DNA from: Dermanyssus gallinae | Taxonomy: Eukaryota > Arthropoda > Arachnida > Mesostigmata > Dermanyssidae | Assembly (NCBI GenBank): GCA_003439945.1 | Contig: QVRM01005960.1 | Span: 1-64,000, forward strand | Reading direction: 5' to 3' | Length of the DNA: 64,000 bases | In this document: in pieces, positions 1-10,965 of the stretch | Layout of the letters: each line of letters opens with the position of its first letter | How positions within the stretch are numbered: position 1 is the first letter of the stretch | Notes under the pieces: generated by a model | Told to the model about the DNA's origin: nothing | The model's database searches: none | Seen by the model: the letters and a program-made list of their open reading frames with translations, nothing else | Program-made: the position numbers and the translations under genes

Positions 1-367
1 CTAGCCGCCCCAAATTGCTCAAACCGTCCCGAAACCCTCACATAACAGAAAAATAAGCTATCTTTAGTATACACATTCGCGGCAGCATGAAATAAGTGAA
101 TAGCATCTGCAGTACCAGCAGCAGTAGATTGCTGTTAGCTTCGCCTACAATCATAATAGTTACCCGTAGGTCTATTATGATCAGTAATTTTTTTTTCTTG
201 TTATAAAGAATCACTATATTGATGATAACTCTCCAGCACAACTAATCAATAATACCTTATCAAAAGCCGTTCAAACCCAACTCCGCCCCGCACCCCAACT
301 CCAAGTCCAATTTCAACCTCTTTACAAACACTATCCATTTACAGCAAGCCATCGACCACCATCAAGC
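1..367. other. AT-rich flank without a gene
   Basis: No splice-compatible coding frame, known repeat or promoter is visible. The last 100 bases become rich in CAA and CCA triplets and lead into the repeat compartment that follows. Confidence 0.5.
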
Positions 368-1017
368 ATGCCGACTCACCGACCGATTAACCAGCCGACC
401 ATCAAGTCAAAACAACAACCCGTCATCAAAAGGGGCCCGCTGCGGTGGCGTCGGCAGCTGCTGCTGCTGCTGCTGCTTCTGCTTCTGCCCTTTCCTTCGG
501 TCGGGCCCTCCTCGTCATCAACTACCATCACCTCCTCTCCTCTATACGGGCTCATATTGCTTCAATTGTTTATTTCCCTTTCCGCCGCCCTTTTCCTCCT
601 CCTCCTCCTCCGTTTCCTCCTACAGACAGCAACAACAACAACAACAACAGCAGCAGCAGTAGCAGAGGCATCTAAAGGAATCAATGCTAAGGGACTAATG
701 CTAGCAGCAGCCGCAGCACGAGAGTTTGGTTGGACAGTCGCGCAGGCAGGCAGGCAGACGGGCTGGCTGGCTGGTAGAGGGGACGGACAGACGCATGGAT
801 AAGCAGGCGCCAACCAAAAATGGCTGCTGCTAACGCTCATGCGCTGGCGGCTGAGGCTGAGGCTTAGGCGGTGGCGGTGGCGCCGACGCCGACGGCACTG
901 GGACAGCAGATACGGCAGACATGCCGTAACCGCTAATCATTCTGCTGGCTGCTGCTGCTGCCGCCGGTGCATCCGCGCTGCTCTAATCTCCCTCAACACA
1001 AGACATCCCAGTAGTAG

Positions 1018-1140
1018 CAGTGAGAGAGTTAGAGAGAGAGAGTGGGCGTTACAGAGCGCGCCAAAGGGAAAAGGCGAGAGAGAGAGAGAGAGATATAGGG
1101 AACTAGAGTAGGTGCGCGCGAAGGCGCGCGCGAGAGAGAG
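1018..1140. repeat. GA-rich microsatellite
   Basis: Interrupted GAGA runs occur around 1022-1045, 1076-1096 and 1130-1140. GAGA tracts bind GAGA-factor-type proteins in insects, but a regulatory role here is only a possibility. Confidence 0.6.
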
Positions 1141-2598
1141 TTGTTTGTGGGGGGGGTTCTCAGCAGGCCGTGCAGTAGTGAGTGAGTGGTCCGTCGTCTT
1201 GTCAGTCGGTCAGTCGCAGAGGTTGGTAGTGGTGGTGGTGGTGGTTCTGTTGTTGTTGTTGTTGTTGATGAGGATGGTGGTCTTAGGGACAAGCATGTGG
1301 GTGGTGGTGGTGGTAATGATGATGATGATGATGATCATGGACCTGTGCTAACCGCGCTAGGTTGGTTGTTGTTGTCTTATTTGATTGTCGTTGTCTTCTT
1401 TTATTGTTGCTGTTGCTATTCTTATTGTTGTTGTTGTTGCTACTTGGGTTATTTTGTTACTGCCGTTGTTGCTTTTATGGTGGTCAAATGTTCGGGCTAC
1501 AGCTGCAACACCACACACGCTTAAACGTCAGAGAGTGAAACTCACATCAAAAGAGACGGCTGCTGCTGCTGCTGCTGTTGTCGGCTGTTGTTATTCCTCC
1601 TTCTTCCTTTCCCACATCCATCCATCTATCCTTCCTTCCTTCCCTCCTTCCTTACTTGCGGTATTGTTGTTGTTATTGTTGTTGTTATTATTGCAGTAGT
1701 CTTTTGATTCCTGCTGCTGCTGCTGCCGTTGTTGGTAATCATAACAATTATGACGATGCTGTTTCCGATGATCTTTATCAGGGATGATTCAACAACAGCT
1801 TAACAACAACCATAACTACAGCAACAACAACAACAACAACAGCAGCAGCATCGACAGACAGCAACAACACCACCATCACTAGTAAACGACCCGCCCTATG
1901 GATGTTGGCGCTGGTGATGTTATTGCAGCTGCTGGAAAACGAACTTGTTGTTGTTTATTTGTGAGCACCGTGGCGGCGCCAGAAGCGGCTGCGGGAACAG
2001 CAGCAGTAGGCAAACGGATGACTGCTTTGATGACGACGACGACGAGTGTGAAGTCTCGCCGTACAAGAAGGGAAAAACCAGCAGCCACCCAATCGACCAA
2101 TCGACTTCTAGACTGCGACATCATAGTAGTTAGTGTTCGCGCTGGTTTGTTGTCTGTGGTAGTCGTGGTTAATGTAGAAAACAGCTGCTGGTGGCAGCTC
2201 GATGTTATTCTTCTTCTTCTTGTTATTGTTGTTGTTGTTGTTATTGTGTTGTGTATGAACATACATCGGTAGTGTTGTAGCCGATAATGATGGTGGTGGT
2301 CGTCGTCGTCGTCGTTGTCGTCTGTTCTCTCAGTGTGTCAGGATAAACTACTATAGTTGGCTTTTGTTGTGATGGTGCTGATGGTTCACAAGGAGAAGAC
2401 GAAGAAGAAGAAGAAGAAGTTCACAGAGTGGTCAGCAACGGCAACAACAATAACAACAACAGAAACAGCAACACCACCAACAACCAACAACAACAACAGC
2501 AGAAGCAGCGGACGTGATTGGTGTTATTTGCCACAAAAACAACCGCGCAGCAGCAGCTGGTTTTTACGTCACCGGAGTCGCGGCCAACAGCTGTATTC

Positions 2599-2725
2599 GC
2601 GCGGACTTGGTTGTTGGTGAGGTTTGATGGCGCGGATTTGGTTGGTGGGGTTTGGTGGCGCGGATTTGGTTGGTGAGGTTTGATGGCGCGGATTTGGTTG
2701 GTGAGGTTTGATGGTGCGGATTCGG
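2599..2725 (+). repeat. 28-bp minisatellite
   Basis: Four full units and a partial fifth start at 2599 (31 bp, with a small insertion), 2630, 2658, 2686 and 2714. The unit begins with GCGCGGATTTGG and ends with GGTTTGATG. Units differ by only a few substitutions. The period is not a multiple of three, so the array is not a coding repeat. Confidence 0.9.
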
Positions 2726-5215
2726 CTATGTTCCACCCTGACTGTGTAAAGTAACACTGCTGCTCTTCTTCTGACATCTTCGACATCGGGACGACAGAGC
2801 GATAGGCAGCTAGATAGACAGACGGACTGAATACAGGACAGACCTGTTCTCCTTAGCAGCAGCAGCAGCAGCACCCCTGAAGTTATCGCGTCGCCGGGGC
2901 TCTCCGAAGTACAGAGAAGGCCCTTCCTGTATCGGCGCGAATACATATCGAGTCATAATACACAGTAATACTACTACTACTACTACTGACGACGACGACC
3001 AGGACTGTACCTTCTTCTCTGCTACCTCATTTCTTCTTTTGTGTCTCGTATCTCTTGACAGGGAGCAACAACAACAACAACAACAACAACAACAAAAACA
3101 AGTAACTCGGCAACCGCCAGAGCGACAACGAAGACACAATAAAAACGCCACCACAACAGCGGCAACTACGACAAGAAACCCAACAACAGTAACAGCAGGA
3201 CAACAACGGATACAATAAGAACATCGGCAACAACAACAACAACAAAGTACCAACGAAGACAACAATACCATCATCATCAGCAGCAGCAGCAACACACATC
3301 ACGACTCGGCCTGCTTTTTTTAAAATTTAAATTCTACTTCTTTCCCTGACTATTGTTGTCGTTGTTGTTGTTGTTGTCGTCGTTGTTGCTGTTGTCAATG
3401 CTGTTGTTGTCAGTTGACGATTGTTGCTACCACACGAACGTCAGCAAAATCGGCAGCATCTACGGTTAGCAGTCGTCGTCTCCGTATTGACGTTGTCAAA
3501 ACATTAGTAACAACAACAACAACAATATCAGCACAGCAACATCAATATCAGCACAGCAACGTCAATATCAGCATCAACAACAACGTCAGCAGCAGCAGCC
3601 ACTACAACGTCAGCAACGTCAACAACAACTCCCAACAACAACATCAGCAACAACAACACCAACAGCAGCAACAACAACAACAACAATAAGCACCCTTTCA
3701 CTGTGTCCAGCAGCCAACAGCAGCAGCAACAGCAGCTTGAGTACTTTGAAAGAAGCGACCACCAACCACCACAGCCATTATCATTACTCTACCCGTGTGT
3801 CCCCGCCTCGACTTGACCCGATGACGACAACTGCAAGCTCTATTGGCACGGTGGCTATTACTATTGTTGTTGCTGCTGTTGCTGTTGTTGCTGTTGTTGC
3901 TGCTACTCCCGACGACAGTACGACTTTTGTGTACTACGAGTAGAACTAGCTCTTCGACGAGTACACAACGACGACCCAACGTTCGGAGTACTTTATGCTG
4001 CAACATCTTGTTTATACTGCTGATGTTGTTGCTGGTGCTGGTGCTGGGGCTGTGTTTGTGATCATGTAGGCGTCGCGTGTCGATCTCGTCGACATCGTCG
4101 TCATCATCGTTGTCGTTGTTGTTGTTGTGCCTTTGTTGACGTCGTGTTTATAGTTCGTTGTTGATAGTCTGTTCCCGCTGCGTAACCGCCGTTGCCATCC
4201 GGTCTGTGTTGGCTTATGCCGGTCGGTGTTGCTGCCGCGCCGTTGTTGTTGTTGTGGGGGTTATTGTTATGATAGTGTTGTACCACCCTCTCTACGCAAC
4301 ATCGTGAGAGAAACATCGTGTGTTCGGTGATCGGTGGTGTGTCTCGGTGGGGACTCTGCAGTGGCAGTCTGCCTAGATCGATATATATATATATATATTG
4401 GTGGGGAGCAGTGCGGGGTGGTTGTGGGGGCGGGGGTTGTGGTGATGATCAACATGATGCTGTTGCATCGGTTGACGGTGAAAGAGTTCAGAATGCTGCT
4501 GGAAGCCAGTGGAAGATTCGATGATGATGGTGATGAGAGCAGCAATCACGCGTTGATGATGCTAGAGTAGATTCATCGATTCATTGATTCAATGATTGAT
4601 TGACTGACGTTCGGCCATAATTATCGTCGTCGTCGTCATCATCATCATCAGCCTCATCATCATCGTCGTTGGCTCGGTGGTGTTGTCGTGTTGGAATAGA
4701 CATAAGCCGTAAGATCGTAAGCGTGATTTCATGATATGATGGTGTCAACCATCGTCATGGTCGATGTCGAGGTGGAGAGGATACGAGGGACAGTAGTGAA
4801 AAAAAGTAAACGCCGTTGTTTTCATCGTCACCACCACCACCACCACCACCACGATCATTGTTGTAGCTGTTGTTGCTATTGTTGCCGCTGCTCTACGAAA
4901 AAGAACACCCCCGCCTAGTGGGGTGGTCGTAGAAAACACACGAAATCCTCTGGTGGTGGGATCGGTGATTTTGTTACTTCGCTAGGCTAGTTGGCTGTGC
5001 ATCTGGAACGAAGACGGCAAGAGTTTGTCGTTGTTATCGTCGTCGTCATCAACGTCAACGTTCATCTATGTGAGACTGTTACTGCTGTAGTGGTGGTGGT
5101 GGTGGTAGTGGTGTTGGTGCTTCTGCTGGTAGTAGTAGTAGTAGTAATAGGGACGTTTGTGCGCAGTTCTGTTTTTGCTGCTGCTGCTGCTGCTATTCTA
5201 GTTTTTCTTCGTTTT

Positions 5216-6030
5216 CTCTCCATTTAGTGAGCTTACCAGTCGCGGTCGCAGAGCAGCGTCTGCTCGTCCTCGCGCCCGCGCTCGTACCGGAGGCTTCGAG
5301 CCCGACCATGGAGGCGATGGTCGCTCACTGTGGGCGTCCATTCGCGCCCCTCTGAACGCCTATTCGGCCGCCCGCAGACACGTCGGGCGCACGTGCCGCC
5401 TCTGCTGCTGCTGCTGCCCCTGCGGTTGTCGGAGCCGCATCCGTCTCCGCTGGCACCGCCGTAGCTCCCCTATAGGACCTATCGTAAGACCCTATAGGAT
5501 GGTCGACCAGGCAGCGTCCACACAGTTCAAGCTCAGCAAAGCTCGGCCTATTGCCACCAGGAGGACGACGATAAGGAAATATTGTCTTCGGGAATAGAGC
5601 AGTCTCCACCTACGCCGCTGACAAGAAACTCACTCAGCCATCGTCGCTCGAAAACCAAGAGCTTCGGGCATACTACCTACTAGTTCCTGACGGCTGTCGT
5701 CGTCGTCGCCATTAACGTTCGGCTCAGACGCTTTCAGAGTTAAGGGACAGACAGTCTCCATACGGTTGTCGCCGTCGACGACTGCGCCTCGATCGGCAAG
5801 CAACTGTTTTGCGTTCTTTTTCGTCTTCTTCTTCTTCTTCCCCTTCTTCTTTCTTTCGCGCTCTCTATGCTGTGTCTCCTCGATCTTCTTAAAAACGGAT
5901 CATCGAGCGCGGCCTGTCATTTAATTCAACCGCCCCCGCTTCCTGCCCGTCACTTCAAAGTGCGTGCGTCAATAGATATATATCTATATTGATGGATATA
6001 CATATATATACATGTATATACCGTATGATG
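5216..6030 (+). promoter_or_regulatory. CpG-rich probable promoter region of the ZNRF gene
   Basis: The sequence changes from triplet repeats to CpG-rich DNA, with many CG dinucleotides at about 5235-5300, 5340-5460 and 5690-5790, just upstream of the ATG-free leader and exon 1. A CpG-rich, repeat-poor block before a first coding exon is typical of a promoter and 5' UTR. No convincing TATA box is seen. The TA-rich stretch at 5970-6020 is a microsatellite-like tract, and the transcription start cannot be placed from sequence alone. Confidence 0.45.
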
Positions 6031-6599
6031 TACATCCTAGTACGCACCTGCCGCCGATCAGCTGGAGACTAGTACTCTACGACCACTTCGTCCACGACGC
6101 TAGCCAAAGGTGGACAACCGCGAAACAACGCTGCTTGTCAACGATCGTCGTCAACCTGTAGCTTCGAGTAACAAGTTACCAGCCGGCCAGTCGACAGCGG
6201 GCGGCGCCTAGAAGCCCGGGTGCCCGACAAGCCTCCCAATTCCCCAGCAACGTAGAGAAGAGAAGTTTGGCGCGTCAAAGTTTCGTACCAGTTCTGCTCG
6301 AGGAAGAACACAACATTATCAGGAGAGACGACCACGTGTCCGCCGTTTCTGGCGTGCAGCAGCAACAACGGCAGCAGAAGTACACGGCAACACCAACAAG
6401 GTCAGCAACAACAGCAACAACAACAAGATCCGCATTAGCAACACCAACAACAACAACAACAAGATCCGCATTAGCAACACCAACGACAACAATAGCATCT
6501 GCCTTCCGGAACCGCTGTCGATCAGACACACCGCTCGTTTCCACCTGTGTTTGCTCGCGACGTCTAACCACCATCACCACCACCACCACCACCGGCGTG
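6031..6599 (+). promoter_or_regulatory. ATG-free 5' leader of the ZNRF gene
   Basis: Between the last upstream ATG (6028-6030) and the start codon at 6600 no ATG occurs in any + strand frame. A stretch of that length would be expected to hold several by chance. The leader carries CAG/CAA repeats at about 6357-6490 and CAC repeats just before the start. The coding frame is open upstream to at least 6267 with no ATG, so the first in-frame ATG is the one at 6600. Confidence 0.6.
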
Positions 6600-7110
6600 A
6601 TGGGTGCCAAGGCCTCGACAAGCGCAGACCAGCCTCCGGTGGCCGCCGAACCAGCCACTCCTTCGCGGGAGTCGCACAGCTCACATGGCGGGAGCAGTTC
6701 CCAGCACCAACAGCAGCTGCTGCACCACCAGCAGCAGCAGCACCAACAACAACACGAACAATTCCAGCATGGGGAACAACATAGTGGAGGGGCCCACGCG
6801 CCGCGCTCACCCCAGTCGCCGCAATCGCGCGACGGGGCTGTGTCGAGCGGGCCAGCTGGACTGGCCGCGATTCTTGCCGATCTCGGCCGACGCGCGTCGC
6901 TCGATAACGTGTCGCCGGCATCATCGGCAGGCCGACGCGCACGAAGTCTCAGCGGACTCGTGATGGGCAGCGCTGGTGGCGGGGCGAACGGTGCCACAAC
7001 CGGAGGAGGCGGCGGGCCGACCCATCCACTCGAGACGCCTTCGGGCCACGAAGCCACACCTCTCGCCGACTCGGCGCAGAGTCTTCCGTTGCACTTCATG
7101 TCGTTCAACG
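6600..7110 (+). CDS. ZNRF1/2: E3 ubiquitin-protein ligase ZNRF1/ZNRF2 homologue, exon 1 (residues 1-170)
   Basis: This exon encodes the N-terminal half of a membrane-anchored RING ubiquitin ligase. It starts Met-Gly-Ala-Lys-Ala-Ser, an N-myristoylation signal (Gly2, Ser6) matching the Met-Gly-Gly-Lys-Gln-Ser start of vertebrate ZNRF1. G at -3 and +4 give a good initiation context, and this is the first in-frame ATG. Residues 35-61 are a Gln/His tract made of CAG/CAA/CAC codons. Residues 67-140 are disordered and rich in Ser, Gly and Ala. Arg113-Ala-Arg-Ser-Leu-Ser118 fits the Arg-x-Arg-x-x-Ser rule for Akt-type kinases and resembles the Arg-Ser-Arg-Ser region of ZNRF1. Ser-Leu-Pro-Leu-His (161-165) matches Ala-Leu-Pro-Leu-His of ZNRF1 just before the zinc finger. 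The exon ends at a consensus donor (GTAAGA at 7111) in phase 1, after the first base of Gly171. The open frame on the opposite strand is a shadow. Confidence 0.93.
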
Positions 7111-7135
7111 GTAAGAGCCCAGCGAGATGATGATG

Positions 7136-7310
7136 ATGGTAGTAGGGGTGGGGGGGGGTGGTGGTGGTGGTGGTAGCTAATTGCCATTGTAGATGTTCAC
7201 CGTGTTCACGTGTTTGATTGATTGATTGACTGATAGACTGGTCGATTGATAGATTCATGAATTCACTCATTGATTGACCGACCAATCGATTCTGACACTA
7301 ACTGATGATT
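7136..7310. repeat. Purine-rich and TTGA-type simple repeats at the start of intron 1
   Basis: A G-rich run with GGT triplets (7140-7176) is followed by an imperfect GATT/GACT tetranucleotide tract (about 7213-7300). It is ordinary low-complexity DNA. Confidence 0.7.
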
Positions 7311-8705
7311 CCGATTGACTACTGATTGTTGCGCTGCAGTCGCGTACAAAGTGCACGCAAATGTACGCACAGTAGTCATTTATTTCTTAGACGTCTGTCA
7401 CCACTGTCAAATGATGTTTGAGTTAAGGGCGTTCTAACAACAAATATATGCTACATACACAAAGATATAGCGTACGTATATAAACACCTGTGCCCAAGTG
7501 CATCTCAGTATTACCAGGCCTACTGTAACTAAGTTTTTTTTTTCTCTTTCGCCCTCTTATGCCGTTCTCCTTACGGACGTTGGTAGAACTCCACGATTGG
7601 CGACATCTATCCGGTGAGCTCTCTAGATCTATTTGTATCATAGAGCTTCCCATTGGGTGACGTTATATATATATATATTTTTTTTTATATTGGTCTCAGC
7701 TAAATGTACAGCAACATCCAGCAGGCAAATTTTGACAAGCTTGACATGTCGTTTTATAACAATAACGTTCCTCTCTTTCATGGTTTTGAAATGTTTCTGC
7801 CCTCTTTTAACTCAGCAAGTACTAAGTTGTTTGTGTTCGCTATATGCAAGAGAGGATAGGGCATATGACAAACACGCTTGTTGTTGTTAATATGCCGGAC
7901 TTATTAGTGTCGTTTCTCGTTCCGCAAGCCTCTTTGATGGTGTCGATTGAGCTGAATATCGATCGATTTTTTGTTGTTATTTCTGTCATCACGTGGGGAT
8001 ATTCCTGCCTGCTCGTTTTTATCCCCTTGACTAGCTACCGCAGCTAGCAGATCATGCGTTCGCATGAGCTGCATAACCTTTACCAAGCGGTTATTATTTC
8101 TATATTGGTGGCTATGCATACTATCATAGTAATTCATAAGGCACGTTTCGAATCAGATGTCTGGAATCTCTCCTATCAAAAGCATGTTTAATAATAGAGA
8201 CATTTCAGCAAGCAACTCAAGATGCATAATTGCGTAAATCGCGACAAGTTTGCGATGACAGTTTCTGTGACTCCAGTTGGCGCTCTAAATTTTAGCCGGT
8301 CATTCATGATATTATGTTGTCGCTACATTAGAATTAACGAATTACTGAATCTTTGAAATGCAGTGGAAGGCGTGAATTAGGTTAAACATACGCATTGCCC
8401 GCATTTCGATGCTGTCTAAACTCGTATACATCCTTCGTTTAATTTTCCCTGTCATAAACTTTACCACCCGCATATATCAAGTATTTGTTTTCTCGATTTT
8501 GTATTTTTGTTTTGGTTACATACAGAATGTCATTTTGTGGTCATTTTTGTAGAGAAGCTTGTCACTGTTGTTATTTTAATGTTACTCTGTACCATTGTAG
8601 TTTTACTACTGTTCCTTCAATTATTAGCGAGACTAACAGACATGTTCCTATTTGAACTAAACGAGAAAATTATTGCCATGGCATAGTGGCAGGTACGGCG
8701 TGACA
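7311..8705. other. Unique intronic sequence without recognised features
   Basis: Apart from a short (TA)n at 7664-7678 I see no repeat family, RNA gene or coding similarity. Open frames are short and composed of ordinary AT-rich sequence. Confidence 0.5.
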
Positions 8706-8824
8706 ATATATATATATATATATATATATTAAGACCGTCTTCTCCGGGCGGCAAATTTATTTAAAAATCTGCAATTCTTCATTGTGCTTAAATTGTTTAT
8801 AACTACACATTTTCCACAATTGTA

Positions 8825-8862
<38 letters not shown>

Positions 8863-8952
8863 AGACCGTCTTCTCCGGGCGGCAAATTTATTTAAAATCT
8901 GCAATTCTTTATTGTGCTTAAATTTTTCATAATTACACATTTTCCACATTTG

Positions 8953-8986
<34 letters not shown>
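8706..8986 (+). mobile_element. Tandem pair of a short repeat (R1) embedded in (TA)n
   Basis: Two nearly identical copies of a ~97-bp sequence lie at 8729-8828 and 8861-8956. Each begins with GACCGTCTTCTCCGGGCGG, continues through AAATTTATTTAAA and a TTCATTGTGCTTAAA-like core, and ends in TTTCCACA. (TA)n tracts lie before, between and after them, giving a 132-bp tandem period. More diverged copies occur at 20131-20218 (minus strand) and 28836-28925. An interspersed, AT-rich repeat always abutting (TA)n suggests a small non-autonomous element with TA target preference, or a repeat spread together with the microsatellite. Confidence 0.75.
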
Positions 8987-8987
<1 letters not shown>

Positions 8988-9015
8988 TCTAATACTTCCC
9001 TAAGAGTGGAATGGC

Positions 9016-9630
9016 TCACCTGGTCGGCGCAGTAGTTTCACGGCTGTCGTGTAACAACAACCTCAAGCGCAGCCAAAGCAGGCAACCGTTTGAATATTGC
9101 CTGCATAGACGCTGGCGTGCGGGCGGCCGGCCGGGCGACGAGCGCAACGACGCATACAACCGTAGGTAGGCTAACTGATAGCCAGCCATTCGGGCCTTGC
9201 TGGTGGTGGTGGTGGTGATCGGCGTAAAGAACACACATGGAGGAGGCGGCAGGCAGCCAGCGTAAGCGCCACTGCCATGATTCGATACTATACCGACGAC
9301 GACGACAGCAAGGACGAATATCACTAATGGTAGACCGGCGGCGCCGAAGAAGACTACTGCACTAACAATCGCACAGGATCGCATCACTCATCCAACAAAT
9401 AATAAGCAAGCAGACAAACGCAGCGCCTAACGTAACAGCAAAATTAATGTATAGTAGCATGCAGCAGCAGCAGCAGCAAAAAATCATTAGAGACGACGAT
9501 CATAACAACAACAACAACAACAACAACCAAGACTAGATAATACAGGACAATAATGAGAGTAACGCAGTAACTGACAACCCACAGCAGAATCATCTCAGCA
9601 ATCAGCAGAAATGACATGACGGGCATTTAG
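9016..9630. repeat. Triplet-repeat island in intron 1
   Basis: A GC-richer block with GGT (9201-9216), GAC (9294-9308), CAG (9460-9478) and AAC (9505-9527) triplets. Open frames on the minus strand are poor in complexity and I do not accept them as genes. Confidence 0.6.
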
Positions 9631-9637
9631 GAGTCTT

Positions 9638-9838
9638 ACCGGGCTAGGTGGCTGGTTTGCATTCGGCAGGTCGTGGGTTCAAGACGGATGGGGAAGACCG
9701 GCAACTCGTCAATTGGTTTTCAATGGTTTGGACAACTTGGACAAGGTGAATGCCGGAGTGGACCATCATAACCCTCGGACGAAACCCGGGGAGGAGCCAC
9801 AAATGTCTAAATAAAAAGAGATGGTCTTTGGATTCATG
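9638..9838 (+). mobile_element. tRNA-derived SINE (family C)
   Basis: The 5' part has a box A-like stretch (GGCTAGGTGGCTGG, about 9650) and a box B-like GGTTCAAGAC (about 9677-9686) at tRNA spacing. It is followed by an unrelated body and an A-rich end (TAAATAAAAAGAGA) near 9820. This layout is that of a Pol III SINE. The head does not fold into a clean cloverleaf, so it is not called as a tRNA gene. A weaker relative may lie at 10895-10965. Confidence 0.6.
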
Positions 9839-10739
9839 GCATTCACATCCAGTCCCTCATCTCTCATTATCACGTTGTTTATTTATCGCTGAAGTTAAGC
9901 CAGTATGACTTTATCAGCATCACCAACAACGTGGTGATGGCGTAGTCGCTGCCGTTCACGCCGCTGTCAATACACAAACAAACGAAAAAGACAAAAAAAA
10001 AACAGAAGACGGCGCTTCAGCTAACGGAGAAGCGGAGACTCCCAAAAACCGCGTCACAGCGAAAGCCGAGAGCGCGTTCGTACCTCTTTTAGTAGTCAGC
10101 CGGTCATCCGGACAAAAAACACGCCCAGCCCCTCTCCAATCCGACGGGGCAGCTAATAAGACGACGCTAAGAATCGCTGGGCGGGGTCACGGCGCGATTC
10201 AACGACGATTACGTTGTACACGCACGTAATCTCGTTGCGTTCGTAATATATGGATGGATGGAGGGTTTTTTATTCGTTTGATATGTATACCTAGATACAC
10301 ACATGCCACCCTTTTAGATCAGGGGCGCTTAGACCGGCAGCTAGATGAAAACAACTATATATATATATATATATACGGTATAAGGTACGAGCATGATGGG
10401 CATTCAATTTGCTATTGCCAAGAGTATCGTTCTTTAGCGGTAATTTGTTTGGGCGTAATAGCAAAATTGAACGGTTCTGCACGTGAAAGATTCAACGTAA
10501 GGCGTAAAAACGTATCGACATTTTATGACTTCGTCTAATCTAGCCATATTCGCCTTTTGCTAGCTTGCGTCACTCAGATTGTCACTCAGACCCAGAGCGG
10601 TCACTCAGCTTATGCAGAATTTTCCCGGAACACACCGGTATGATCGCTTCGTTCATACGTTGACTGGTTTTCCCACAAACGTAGATTTTTCACAACTATG
10701 TAGAAGAAAAGAAGGCGTAATAACTATGCTTATAAATTG

Positions 10740-10825
10740 TATCCTCACTCCTAAACAAGACGTTTCCGCTCCCTCCTTCCATTAGGAAAAAAATCTTTCT
10801 TGCCGAGTTCTATCAAACCTTAAAA
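10740..10825 (+). mobile_element. Diverged copy of the 37826-37967 MITE interior
   Basis: TTGCCGAGTTCTATC and ACCTTAAAA here parallel TTGCCGAGTTGTTCT and ACCTTAAAG in the MITE at 37826-37967, with similar bases before them. Its ends are too decayed to define. Confidence 0.4.
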
Positions 10826-10894
10826 TACGTGCATACGGTTAGACATAGACTCTGTATATAGCGAGAGCAACATCATATACTATAATAGTATACA

Positions 10895-10965
10895 TATCTC
10901 GTCCGGCGGGACGGTGTGGCGGAGATGTTCTGCAACTCGGATGTCCTAAGTCGTGGGTTTCATCT
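10895..10965 (+). mobile_element. Possible decayed tRNA-like SINE head
   Basis: A GTGTGGCGGAGATG stretch followed about 35 bases later by GTCGTGGGTTTCATC resembles the box A/box B layout of the SINE at 9638. The box B is mutated. This could be chance. Confidence 0.3.

Larger units (their letters stand above)
368..5215. repeat. Triplet-repeat compartment upstream of the ZNRF gene
   Basis: Almost 5 kb consists of short runs of GTT, GGT, GAT, CAA, CAG, AAG and ACT triplets mixed with ordinary sequence. GTT-type blocks (about 1217-1500, 1560-1740, 3340-3410, 3845-3910, 4020-4140) alternate with CAA/CAG-type blocks (about 1800-1880, 2430-2500, 3063-3290, 3500-3690). Open frames here are homopolymeric runs of Val, Leu, Asn, Gln, Thr or Ser and several frames are open at once, which is expected of triplet repeats and is not evidence of genes. 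The block could hold upstream regulatory DNA or an untranslated exon, but no splice or promoter evidence decides this. Confidence 0.8.

Noticed and set aside
368..802. 144-codon Leu/Ser-rich frame and its overlapping partners
   Set aside because: Made of CTG/CTC/CAG triplets open in several frames on both strands; no splice or domain support.
1029..5227. Many Val-, Asn-, Gln- or Thr-repeat frames
   Set aside because: Direct read-through of triplet repeats.
5325..5609. 94-codon minus-strand frame in the CpG-rich region
   Set aside because: GC-rich DNA has few stops; no recognisable domain, and it overlaps the probable ZNRF promoter.
5970..6020. TATA box for ZNRF
   Set aside because: The TA-rich stretch is microsatellite-like and 580 bp from the start codon; no defined start site supports it.
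6275..7285. 336-codon open frame on the minus strand over ZNRF exon 1
   Set aside because: It is the complement of a GC-rich real exon and of triplet repeats; the translation is Cys-, Val- and Pro-rich without a domain.
9650..9690. tRNA gene (also at 14510, 25740, 46925 and 63005)
   Set aside because: Box A and box B are present but no intact cloverleaf or discriminator end, and each continues into a shared non-tRNA body, so these are SINE heads.
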